Below, piece by piece: positions 1 to 6,569 of a stretch of DNA of 6,570 nt (position 1 is its first letter; each line of letters starts with the position of its first letter). The notes beneath the pieces are model-generated. The model made no database searches. It was given only the letters and a program-made list of their open reading frames with translations, and was not told where the DNA came from. This stretch comes from Paralcaligenes sp039935015 (lineage in GTDB: Bacteria; Pseudomonadota; Gammaproteobacteria; Burkholderiales; Burkholderiaceae_B): positions 1-6,570 of the forward strand of contig JBDTLC010000022.1 in NCBI GenBank assembly GCA_039935015.1, written 5' to 3'. The translations under genes and the position numbers were made by a program.

Positions 1-83
1 CCGGCAGCCAAATCGGCGGACTGCGCCATTGAGCCTGCGCAAAGCAGGAGTGCGCCCACCAAGGCGAGAGACAAATTTTTCAT
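1..83 (-). CDS. Exported protein, 5' end only (probable second c-type cytochrome)
   Basis: Only the first 27 codons lie in the window; the rest runs off the left edge. The visible part is a clear Sec signal peptide: start MKN, a hydrophobic stretch (LALVGALLLCAG), then a likely cleavage after AQSA before DLAAG. A purine-rich ribosome site (GAGGG on the minus strand, just upstream of the ATG) supports the start. It begins 12 bp after the stop of the upstream cytochrome c gene, so the two are almost certainly co-transcribed. Tandem class I cytochrome c genes are common in this setting in betaproteobacteria, so a second small periplasmic cytochrome c is the best guess. No CxxCH motif is visible before the edge, so the product itself is inference. 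Confidence 0.6.
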   Translation of the reverse strand, partial: MKNLSLALVGALLLCAGSMAQSADLAA

Positions 84-95
84 GGAAGCCCTCGA

Positions 96-452
96 TTATT
101 TAAAGCTGGAATAATGTGCGGCCAGATCGGCCATGTCTTGTGGCGACAAACTTTTGGCGATGGCTTCCATAGTGGGGAACGTACGCGCGCCGCTGGCATA
201 TTCTTTCAGGGCAGCGATAATATATTGCGCATTCTGGCCGGCGATCATCGGCACGTGATAAACCTCGGGAAACGAGGCTTTATAGTCAGTAATGCCGTGG
301 CAACCTATACACATTGAGGTTTTGTCCAGGGCCGCTTTAGCATTGCCCACCAGCGGTGCGGCGTCGGCCGCCCAAGCTTGCCCTGCGATTACGCAGGACG
401 CCATTACGGCTAGCGTAGACAAAGTACGCGTCATAGAAATTCGCAGCTTCAT
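96..452 (-). CDS. Periplasmic class I cytochrome c (c4/c553-like), 118 aa
   Basis: Small electron carrier of the periplasm. Residues 1-28 are a signal peptide with likely cleavage at AWA|AD. The haem-attachment motif CIGCH is at residues 48-52, with Cys48 and Cys51 for the thioether bonds and His52 as proximal ligand. The mature part follows the c4/c553 pattern: IAGQ (70-73), a helix with YIIAALKEY, GAR at 88-90, then Met95 in FPTME as the probable distal ligand, and a C-terminal SPQDMADLAAHY helix. About 90 mature residues is normal for a single-haem domain. The start at 452 has a modest AAGAG ribosome site; Met7 has none. It is the first gene of a minus-strand unit with the exported-protein gene next to it, and is divergent from the MoxR operon. 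Its redox partner cannot be told from the sequence. Confidence 0.93.
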   Translation of the reverse strand: MKLRISMTRTLSTLAVMASCVIAGQAWAADAAPLVGNAKAALDKTSMCIGCHGITDYKASFPEVYHVPMIAGQNAQYIIAALKEYASGARTFPTMEAIAKSLSPQDMADLAAHYSSFK

Positions 453-595
453 GTTAGCTCTTGATTTGGCAGTAAATAAAAAATCGATCGATAAAATTGC
501 AGACCGATAAACCGTTGGATTGTACGATAATTGCGGAATCCTATCTAGAAACCGCTGTCGGCGCTGCTAAGCCAACCACAAATATGGACCACAAA
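453..595. promoter_or_regulatory. Divergent intergenic region between cytochrome and MoxR units
   Basis: This 143-bp stretch is distinctly more AT-rich than the genes on either side, and transcription of both units should start in or near it. It holds a perfect 10-bp palindrome, ATCGATCGAT, at 483-492, set in A/T runs and about 30 bp upstream of the cytochrome start; it could be an operator but may be chance. A reading frame from the MoxR gene continues upstream to a TTG at 497, but that extension does not look coding (see the MoxR entry). For the plus strand there is only a GATAAT at 526-531 with no good -35 box. No recognisable binding site for a named regulator was seen. Confidence 0.4.
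519..547 (-). promoter_or_regulatory. Possible sigma-70 promoter for the cytochrome unit
   Basis: Read on the minus strand, TAGATA (542-547, 4 of 6 to the -35 consensus) is followed after exactly 17 bp by TACAAT (519-524, 5 of 6 to the -10 consensus). Transcription would begin near 512 and give a leader of about 60 nt that includes the ATCGATCGAT palindrome. This is consensus matching by eye in AT-rich DNA, so chance is a real alternative. Confidence 0.3.
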
Positions 596-1468
596 ATGAG
601 CTTGACCTCTTCCGCTTCTTCTTCTGAACGCTTCACCGGTACTGAACGCTACGTTGCCACCGATGACCTGAAACTGGCGGTTAATGCGGCGTTAACGTTG
701 CAGCGCCCTTTATTGATCAAGGGCGAACCTGGCACTGGCAAAACCATGCTGGCCGAGGAGGTCGCCGCGGCGCTGAACCGCCCATTACTGCAATGGCATA
801 TAAAGTCCACCACCAAGGCACATCAGGGCCTGTATGAGTACGACGCGGTGTCGCGGTTGCGAGACTCGCAACTGGGCGACGAAAAGGTGCGCGACATCGG
901 CCACTACATTATTCGCGGCGTATTGTGGCGCGCCTTCGACTCTGAAGAACCGGTGGTGGTACTGATCGACGAAATCGATAAGGCCGATATCGAATTTCCC
1001 AACGACCTGCTCCAAGAGCTTGATCGTATGGAATTCTACGTCTACGAGACGCGGCAAACCATACACGCCAAGCATCGCCCACTTATCATCATTACCTCGA
1101 ACAACGAAAAAGATCTGCCCGACGCTTTTTTGCGACGCTGCTTTTTTCACTACATCAGCTTCCCCGACCAAGACACCATGCGCCAGATCGTAGCGGTGCA
1201 TTACCCCACCATCAAGCAAGACGTTCTGGGTGCAGCGCTGGAAACGTTCTTCGCCTTACGTGACGCACCGGGCCTGAAGAAAAAACCGTCTACCTCCGAA
1301 TTCCTGGACTGGCTGCGACTCCTGATGAACGACTCCATCAGCGCTGGCCAGATCACCAGCACAACGGCCGACCTTCCCGTTATGGCGGGGGCCTTGCTGA
1401 AAAATGAACAGGACCTTTCTCTCTTACAGCGTCTGGCGGCCATGACCCGCGCCGGACAACGTCGTTAA
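596..1468 (+). CDS. MoxR-family AAA+ ATPase, 290 aa
   Basis: Cytoplasmic AAA+ ATPase of the MoxR branch, which with VWA partners remodels or inserts metal into client enzymes. Numbered from the chosen ATG: Walker A GEPGTGKT at 43-50, Walker B VVVLIDEID at 120-128 with catalytic Asp125-Glu126, sensor 1 with TSNN at 167-170, and the arginine pair in DAFLRRCF (180-181), the arginine-finger region. A helical C-terminal segment follows. The frame is open further up to a TTG at 497, but the extra 33 residues lack family likeness and there is no ribosome site there. ATG 596 has a weak GGA 7 nt upstream, and the family core (FTGTERYVATDDL) begins right after a short Ser-rich tail. ATG 584 is the alternative. 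It is first in a plus-strand operon, with the GNAT gene 18 bp downstream and the VWA partner after it. Family assignment is very sure; the client is unknown. Confidence 0.95.
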   Translation: MSLTSSASSSERFTGTERYVATDDLKLAVNAALTLQRPLLIKGEPGTGKTMLAEEVAAALNRPLLQWHIKSTTKAHQGLYEYDAVSRLRDSQLGDEKVRDIGHYIIRGVLWRAFDSEEPVVVLIDEIDKADIEFPNDLLQELDRMEFYVYETRQTIHAKHRPLIIITSNNEKDLPDAFLRRCFFHYISFPDQDTMRQIVAVHYPTIKQDVLGAALETFFALRDAPGLKKKPSTSEFLDWLRLLMNDSISAGQITSTTADLPVMAGALLKNEQDLSLLQRLAAMTRAGQRR

Positions 1469-1486
1469 CCTTCACCACGAGGCACT

Positions 1487-2107
1487 ATGAAACAGGATCA
1501 AGGATTCCGGCAGGCTCCGGCCCCCGTTACATTGCAAGGATATGGCGTACGGCTGGTCCCGCTCGCGCCGGCTCATGCCCCCGATCTGGAGGTCGCCGCC
1601 GCTGATGGCAAGCTCTGGCAGCTGCGTGTGACCTCGGTGCCCGAACCCGGTGCCACCGCCGCGTACATCAACGCCGCGCTGCAGGGGATGAAAGAGGGCC
1701 ATATGTTGCCCTTTGCGGTGGTCGACGAAAGCAGCCAGAAAGCCATCGGCACTACACGCTATCACGATATCGTTCCCAACGTGGCACGTCTGGAAATCGG
1801 CTACACCTGGTATGCACGCAGTTGGCAAAGAACCCACGTCAACACCGCTTGCAAACTCTTGTTACTGCGTCATGCCTTTGACACGCTGGGCGCACAGCTG
1901 GTGGGATGGCGCACCGACAATTTCAACCACGCGTCGCAGCATGCCATCGAACGGCTGGGCGCACGTAAAGACGGTGTATTACGCCACCATGCTTTACGCC
2001 GAGATGGCACCGTGCGCGACACTGTCATGTACAGCCTGAGCGTGGGCGAATGGCCTGAAATCCAGAAACAACTGGAATACCAGCTCACCCACCACCATGC
2101 TGACTGA
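1487..2107 (+). CDS. GNAT-family N-acetyltransferase (RimJ/RimL-like), 206 aa
   Basis: Predicted cytoplasmic acetyl-CoA-dependent acetyltransferase; the acceptor is unknown. It has the RimJ/RimL-like layout: an N-terminal GVRLVPL strand (20-26), LRVTSVP (46-52), the central strand GYTWY (105-109), then WQRTHVNT (113-120) at the position of the acetyl-CoA pyrophosphate loop, a helix KLLLLRHAF, the TDNFNHAS segment (143-150) and IERLGA (154-159), and a C-terminal RDTVMYSL and EWP (188-190). The usual R/Q-x-x-G-x-G/A loop is replaced by QRTHVNT, which I recall as a feature of one GNAT subgroup rather than a defect. A GAGG ribosome site at 1479-1482 fixes the start. The gene sits between the MoxR and VWA genes and its last 11 bp overlap the VWA start, so it is firmly inside this operon. 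Whether it modifies the MoxR/VWA system or its client is inference. Confidence 0.9.
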   Translation: MKQDQGFRQAPAPVTLQGYGVRLVPLAPAHAPDLEVAAADGKLWQLRVTSVPEPGATAAYINAALQGMKEGHMLPFAVVDESSQKAIGTTRYHDIVPNVARLEIGYTWYARSWQRTHVNTACKLLLLRHAFDTLGAQLVGWRTDNFNHASQHAIERLGARKDGVLRHHALRRDGTVRDTVMYSLSVGEWPEIQKQLEYQLTHHHAD

Positions 2108-3269
2108 TTTTTTTTACCATCTGCGTGCCCATAAGCTACCGGTGTCGGTACAAGAGTACCTGACACTGCTCGAAATCCTGCGCAGCGATGTCATGGCGCC
2201 CACGCTCGACGATTTTTATCAGTTGGCGCGCATGACCCTGATCAAGGACGAGACGCTCTTCGACCGCTATGATCTGGCCTTCGCCAGCTTCTACAAGCGG
2301 GTCGAAGCAGCTTTTCCCGCCGACAAGGAAATCCCTCTGGACTGGCTTATCAAACAGTTCCAGAAAAATCTTAGCCCCGAAGATAAAGCGGCCATCGAAA
2401 AGCTCGGATGGAACAAACTGATGGAGCTCTTCAAAGAGCGGCTGGCTGAACAAAAAGAGCGTCACGCCGGCGGCAGCAAATGGATAGGCACGGGTGGCTC
2501 ATCTCCCTTCGGACACGGAGGCTATCACCCGGAAGGCATACGCGTGGGCGGCCCATCGGGGGGAAACCATAGCGCCATTAAAGTATGGGAAAAACGGGAA
2601 TTTCGCGACTACGACGACCAGCAAGAACTTGGCACACGTAACTTTAAAATGGCCTTGCGACGGTTGCGTCATTTTGCTCGCGAAGGCGCCGAGCTAGAGC
2701 TCGACCTAGACCACACGATTCTCAATACTGCAAAAAATGCCGGCTTTCTCGACTTGCAAATGGTCCCCGAGCGTCGCAATACAGTCAAGGTGCTGATGCT
2801 TCTGGATGTGGGCGGCAGCATGGACGAACACATCGCACGCGTCGAAGAGCTATTCTCAGCCGCACGCAGCGAATTCCGTCACCTGGAGGTGTACTACTTT
2901 CACAACTGCCCGTACGAGTCGCTGTGGCAGAACAACCGGCGGCGTCACAGCGAGCGTGTCGATACCTGGGATATCCTGCGTCGATATAATGACGACTGGC
3001 GCCTTATTATTGTGGGCGACGCCACCATGAGCCCCTACGAAATTCTGCACCCGGGAGGTTCGGTCGAGCACAACAACAAGGAAACCGGCGCGGCCTGGTT
3101 GCAGCGCCTGCTCGATACCTGGGAGAAAGCCGTGTGGCTCAATCCCGAACCTGAAGGCTACTGGCAGTACCGGCAGTCTATTGCATTAGTCAAAAACATC
3201 ATGCACGAGCGCATGTACAGCGTCACGGTCAGCGGACTGGAACGCGCCATGCAGCATTTATCGAAATAA
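2097..3269 (+). CDS. CoxE-type VWA-domain protein (MoxR partner), 390 aa
   Basis: Cytoplasmic VWA protein expected to act as adaptor for the MoxR ATPase encoded upstream. Residues 1-120 are a mainly helical N-terminal region. Residues 125-160 are a Gly-rich, low-complexity linker (GGSKWIGTGG, GHGGYHPEG). Residues 165-230 carry the conserved KREFRDYDDQQELGTR stretch and a helical segment. The VWA fold starts at about 230: strand KVLMLLDVGG, with a MIDAS motif DVGGSM at 237-242, and a later GDATMS at 308-313 giving further metal-site residues. The first MIDAS serine is a glycine (DxGxS), which I take as the normal form of this subfamily. The ATG overlaps the end of the GNAT gene by 11 bp and has no ribosome site at a useful distance, which points to translational coupling. 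The protease gene starts 18 bp after its stop. The family call is firm; the client is unknown. Confidence 0.93.
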   Translation: MLTDFFYHLRAHKLPVSVQEYLTLLEILRSDVMAPTLDDFYQLARMTLIKDETLFDRYDLAFASFYKRVEAAFPADKEIPLDWLIKQFQKNLSPEDKAAIEKLGWNKLMELFKERLAEQKERHAGGSKWIGTGGSSPFGHGGYHPEGIRVGGPSGGNHSAIKVWEKREFRDYDDQQELGTRNFKMALRRLRHFAREGAELELDLDHTILNTAKNAGFLDLQMVPERRNTVKVLMLLDVGGSMDEHIARVEELFSAARSEFRHLEVYYFHNCPYESLWQNNRRRHSERVDTWDILRRYNDDWRLIIVGDATMSPYEILHPGGSVEHNNKETGAAWLQRLLDTWEKAVWLNPEPEGYWQYRQSIALVKNIMHERMYSVTVSGLERAMQHLSK

Positions 3270-3287
3270 ACAGGGACTTCCATCCGC

Positions 3288-6035
3288 ATGCTTCTACGCT
3301 CAATTAAAAACCTCAGCCTGGGAGCCATGCTCGCCGGCGGGCTAGCGGCCTCTACCGCCTTTGCACTGACGCTGCCGGCGGGCATTGCGCAGGGCCCTTC
3401 CGTCGAAGGCGTATCTCAATACACCTTGCAAAATGGCCTGCGCGTTTTACTGGCGCCCGACGATTCTAAGCCGTCAACGACGGTCAACATGACGTATCTG
3501 GTGGGTTCACGCAATGAAAACTATGGCCAGACGGGAATGGCGCACTTGCTCGAGCATATGTTGTTTCGCGGCACGCCTACTTTGCACAATGCCCTGGCGG
3601 AATTTTCCAAGCGCGGCCTGAGGGCCAATGGCTCCACATCCAGCGACCGCACCAACTTTTTCGCAAGTTTCGCCGCCAACCCCGATACGCTCTCGTGGTT
3701 TCTGGGCTGGCAGGCCGACGCGATGGTGAATTCACTGATCGCCAAAAGCGATCTAGATTCAGAAATGACCGTGGTTCGCAACGAGATGGAACGCGGTGAA
3801 AACAATCCGTTTCAAATCCTGATGCAGAAAATGCAGGCTACGGCCTACCAGTGGCACAACTACGGCCACAGCACCATCGGCGCGCGCTCGGATGTCGAAA
3901 ATGTCGATGTCAGACAGCTAAAAGCGTTCTACAAAGAGTACTACCAACCCGACAATGCGGTATTGATTGTTTCGGGCAAGTTCGATCCTGCGGCCACCTT
4001 GCACACCATCGCCCAAGTCTTCGACAAAATCCCCAGGCCCAGCCGAACTCTGCCGGCCGAGTACACGGTCGAACCGGTGCAAGACGGAGAGCGTGAGGTC
4101 ACCCTGCGTCGTCATGGCGGCAGCCCCTTGATTGCGGCTTTATTCCACATACCTGCGGCAGCAAACGTCGACTACACCCCGGTCAACCTGGGCGTGGCCA
4201 TTCTTGGCGACACGCCGTCGGGCCGGCTTTATCACGCCCTGGTAGACAAGCAATTAAGCACAGAGGTCTTTTCGTTTGCGGCCGGCTTGAAACAGCCCGG
4301 CTATGCTCTTTTCGGTGCCGAGCTGGAACCAGGCATGGATCAGATCAAAGCGTTGCAGGTGCTTAACGACACATTGGAGTCGCTGCCCCAAAAGCCTTTC
4401 ACACAAGCCGAACTGGATCGCATCCGAAGTAAGTGGCTAACTGATTGGCGACATACGTACGCCAACCCGCAAAGTATGGCGGGCGCACTGTCGGAAGCTG
4501 CCGCCGACGGCGATTGGCGCTTGTTTTTTCTGCAACGCGATCAGGTCGAGAAAGTAACGCTGGCACAGGTTCAGAAAGAAACCCAGGCTTATCTGGTACG
4601 CAGCAATCGCACCAATGGCTTGTATATACCCACAGATAAGCCGGCGCGCGCGCCCACACCCGAAAAGACCGATCTGGACGTCTTGTTCAAAGATTACAAA
4701 GGTGGCAACGCACCCAAAGCGACCGCTGCCTTTGACGCAAGTCCTGCTCATATCGACAGCAGCACCCAGCGCACACCCCTGGTTTTGCCTAACGGCACCG
4801 TCAAGCTTGCACTCTTGCCCAAGCCCACACGCGGCGATCGCGTCGACGCCAAATTGATGATCCATTTTGGGAATGTCGACGAACTCAAAGGCTGGCGTAC
4901 GGCGGCCGTCGGCGTTGCGGCTCTATTGAATCGCGGCACCGATAAGCTGTCACGCCAGGAAATTCAGGATAAGCTGGATACGCTGCAAGCAAACATCAGC
5001 TTCGATGGAGCCGGCGACGCGGTGGCCGTCAGCATGTCGACAACCCACGATCATCTTCCTGCGCTGATCGAGCTGGCGCTGGACATCGTACGCAATGCCA
5101 ACTTCCCGGCCAAGGAGCTTGCCGACTATCAACTGGAAGTGACCACGTCCGTTAAAAATGCAATGTCCGAACCCAGCGCCTTGGCCTCACGCGCGCTGGC
5201 GCGCCATACCGACCCGTGGCCCAGTGATGATATCCGCTATACGCCCACCTTTGCAGAAGCGCTGGAACGTATTGCCGCCCTGAAACGACAAGATTTGCTG
5301 AACTTTCATCAAAAATTCTACGGTGCAGGAAACATAGATTTCGCCGCAGTCGGTGCCTTCGACGCAGAAGCGGTCAAAGCGGCACTCAGCAAGGGAATCG
5401 AGGGCTGGAAAAAGGCTCCCGCCTACACCCGAATTCCTGATCCTTATCATTCGGTCGACGCCAAGACCTTCAAGATCAATACGCCGGACAAGGCTAACGC
5501 CTTTTTCCTGACCACTCTGCCGGTCAACATTCAGGACACTGATCCTCGCTTTCCTGCCCTGTATCTGGCCAACTATTTGCTGGGCGGAGCTGAGACGTCG
5601 CGTTTGTGGAACCGAATTCGAGTCAAAGACGGGCTGTCCTACGACGTTCGCAGCGTATTGAATGTGTCAGCCTATGAGCCTTCGGGCGACTGGTCTATTT
5701 ATGCGATACAAGCCCCGCAAAACAGCCAACGCCTGCAAACAGCCGTACAGGAAGAACTGGCGCGCGCACTCAAGGAAGGTTTCAACGACAAAGAGGTGCA
5801 AGAAGGCATCCACGCCTTGCTGAATTATCGCAAACTAGCCCGAGCACAAGACAATGTGCTGGCACGCACATGGATAGGCTATCTGCAGCAAAATCGTACA
5901 TTCGAGTGGTCGGCGCAAATGGATAAGAAACTGGCCAGCCTGAGCGTCGATGAAGTAAACACGGCATTACGTGACGTACTCAAGCCAGCCGATTTCAGCA
6001 CCGCGGTGGCGGGCGACGAGGCAAAGATGAAATGA
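3288..6035 (+). CDS. Secreted M16 (pitrilysin-family) zinc metalloprotease, 915 aa
   Basis: Predicted periplasmic zinc peptidase with both M16 halves in one chain, similar in size to pitrilysin and PqqL (about 930-960 aa). Residues 1-26 are a signal peptide with likely cleavage after AFA. The inverted zinc motif HLLEH is at 86-90 (His86 and His90 ligands, Glu89 catalytic base). The third ligand is probably Glu166 in VVRNEMERGENNP, 76 residues after His90. The YGHSTIG and YYQPDNAVLIVSG segments (about 192-230) open the second M16 subdomain. A Pro/Lys-rich linker at about 445-475 joins the C-terminal half, which lacks HxxEH as expected but keeps RIRVKDGLSY (776-785), with the Arg778/Tyr785 pair spaced like the substrate-binding pair in this family. 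An AGGGA ribosome site (3272-3276) lies 11 nt upstream. It is the last gene of the operon. Oligopeptide or protein-fragment degradation is likely; the natural substrate is unknown. Confidence 0.95.
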   Translation: MLLRSIKNLSLGAMLAGGLAASTAFALTLPAGIAQGPSVEGVSQYTLQNGLRVLLAPDDSKPSTTVNMTYLVGSRNENYGQTGMAHLLEHMLFRGTPTLHNALAEFSKRGLRANGSTSSDRTNFFASFAANPDTLSWFLGWQADAMVNSLIAKSDLDSEMTVVRNEMERGENNPFQILMQKMQATAYQWHNYGHSTIGARSDVENVDVRQLKAFYKEYYQPDNAVLIVSGKFDPAATLHTIAQVFDKIPRPSRTLPAEYTVEPVQDGEREVTLRRHGGSPLIAALFHIPAAANVDYTPVNLGVAILGDTPSGRLYHALVDKQLSTEVFSFAAGLKQPGYALFGAELEPGMDQIKALQVLNDTLESLPQKPFTQAELDRIRSKWLTDWRHTYANPQSMAGALSEAAADGDWRLFFLQRDQVEKVTLAQVQKETQAYLVRSNRTNGLYIPTDKPARAPTPEKTDLDVLFKDYKGGNAPKATAAFDASPAHIDSSTQRTPLVLPNGTVKLALLPKPTRGDRVDAKLMIHFGNVDELKGWRTAAVGVAALLNRGTDKLSRQEIQDKLDTLQANISFDGAGDAVAVSMSTTHDHLPALIELALDIVRNANFPAKELADYQLEVTTSVKNAMSEPSALASRALARHTDPWPSDDIRYTPTFAEALERIAALKRQDLLNFHQKFYGAGNIDFAAVGAFDAEAVKAALSKGIEGWKKAPAYTRIPDPYHSVDAKTFKINTPDKANAFFLTTLPVNIQDTDPRFPALYLANYLLGGAETSRLWNRIRVKDGLSYDVRSVLNVSAYEPSGDWSIYAIQAPQNSQRLQTAVQEELARALKEGFNDKEVQEGIHALLNYRKLARAQDNVLARTWIGYLQQNRTFEWSAQMDKKLASLSVDEVNTALRDVLKPADFSTAVAGDEAKMK

Positions 6036-6058
6036 TCTGGTATCTCTGCAGCCGTAGC

Positions 6059-6088
6059 GGCAGCCTTTGTGGCTGCCCTCGGTATTTT
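6059..6088 (+). terminator. Weak intrinsic terminator candidate after the M16 gene
   Basis: A perfect 7-bp GC-rich stem, GGCAGCC (6059-6065) and GGCTGCC (6071-6077), encloses a TTTGT loop 23 bp after the protease stop. Downstream there is only a four-T run (6085-6088) about 7 nt from the stem, so it is a poor match to a classic intrinsic terminator. An extra GCAGCC at 6049-6054 could compete for pairing. A second hairpin, CTCTTG (6099-6104) with CAAGAG (6112-6117), follows without a T run. Both may serve as 3'-end structures of the operon transcript. Confidence 0.45.
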
Positions 6089-6127
6089 GCTGGAATGGCT
6101 CTTGGCGTCCACAAGAGTGCCGCTACT

Positions 6128-6266
6128 CTAGTGCAATTTCGGTTGCGGTGTTAACGGAACTGAACGCGTTTCGGTCGCTACTTTTTTGAGCTGTTTAGTC
6201 GTTTAGGCGTCTAGGGTTGGGTAGCGCTATTAAGACGCCGCAGGGTGAGGGGTGGGTACCGTCCGG
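6128..6266 (+). repeat. Left arm of the long inverted repeat
   Basis: This is the 139-nt left half of the fold-back element. It begins CTAGTGCAATTTCGG and ends in the GC-rich block ending GTCCGG. The outer 60-70 nt are of moderate AT content with a six-T run at 6182-6187, while the inner 32 nt are GC-rich, G-heavy on this strand and the best conserved against the other arm. Confidence 0.85.
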
Positions 6267-6430
6267 CCCGTCCTGCGGTCGTGGCGCTACGCGCCCCGAC
6301 TGCCCGGGTCTGCCTCGTCCAGGCGGGCGTCGGGCGAACTCACTACGCCTCGCAAGCGAGGCTGCGTTCAGACAGCGCCCGCCGACAGCCCCCGCCTTCC
6401 CTTCGTCAGCACCCGGCGCTGGCCGAAGGC
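6267..6430. other. GC-rich central segment with nested hairpins
   Basis: The 164-bp centre continues the fold-back. AGGCGGG (6321-6327) pairs with CCCGCCT (6391-6397). GTC-GGGCG (6329-6336) pairs with CGCCC-GCC-GAC (6376-6386) around a 3-nt bulge. The apex is GCCTCGC (6347-6353) with GCGAGGC (6356-6362), about 6 bp from the geometric centre of the whole element. Side hairpins are GGCGC-TAC-GCGCC at 6283-6295 and GGCC-GAA-GGCC at 6421-6431, the last overlapping the right arm by one base. I see no gene or known RNA family here. Confidence 0.7.
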
Positions 6431-6569
6431 CCGGACTGTACCCACCCCTCGCCCTGCGGCGTGTTAATAGAATAACCCCAGCCTATACGCTTACCCCACC
6501 CTAAACAGCTAAAAAATAGCGCCAGAAACGCCTTCAGTTCCGTAAACACTTCAACCGAAAATGCCCTAG
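6431..6569 (-). repeat. Right arm of the long inverted repeat
   Basis: This is the 139-nt right half, listed on the minus strand so that it reads in the same direction as the left arm: CTAGGGCATTTTCGG at the outer end, GTACAGTCCGG at the inner end. It needs two one-base gaps against the left arm near the T run, and two length differences in the diverged middle block cancel them, so the arms end up equal in length. The window ends one base beyond it. Confidence 0.85.

Larger units (their letters stand above)
6128..6569. repeat. 442-bp imperfect inverted repeat (long fold-back element), no credible gene
   Basis: The last 442 bp read almost the same on both strands. The left arm 6128-6266 pairs with the right arm 6431-6569; both are exactly 139 nt. 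The outer block (6128-6180 against 6517-6569) matches 45 of 53 positions without gaps, followed by TTTTTT and a perfect 10-bp AGCTGTTTAG match. A more diverged block follows, and the inner block (6235-6266 against 6431-6462) matches 30 of 32. Symmetry stops at CTAG on both sides: position 6127 does not pair with 6570, the last base in the window. The 164-bp centre also folds back. There is no transposase or credible protein: the overlapping plus-strand frames here are Pro/Arg/Ala-rich and arise from GC-rich DNA. The shape suggests a MITE-like non-autonomous element or a large REP-like repeat; copy number elsewhere cannot be seen from here. Confidence 0.85.

Noticed and set aside
785..1219. Minus-strand 144-codon frame inside the MoxR gene, and a 142-codon minus frame at 4437-4865 inside the M16 gene
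   Set aside because: Both are antisense shadows of genes with clear family motifs; neither shows any domain of its own.
5879..6112. Minus-strand 77-codon frame over the end of the protease gene and the hairpins
   Set aside because: Most of it lies antisense to well-supported M16 coding sequence, and it has no recognisable domain.
6182..6187. Six-T run as the tail of an intrinsic terminator
   Set aside because: No GC-rich hairpin lies directly before it, and the run is mirrored by six A in the right arm, so it is part of the inverted repeat.
6217..6504. Three overlapping plus-strand open frames of 71-95 codons within the inverted repeat
   Set aside because: They run through the fold-back sequence, are rich in Pro, Arg, Ala and Gly as GC-rich non-coding DNA gives, have no clear ribosome site or family motif, and stay open in more than one frame at once.
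6128..6569. A complete insertion sequence
   Set aside because: The terminal inverted repeats are present, but no transposase frame or remnant is recognisable between them, so only a non-autonomous element or a repeat can be argued.
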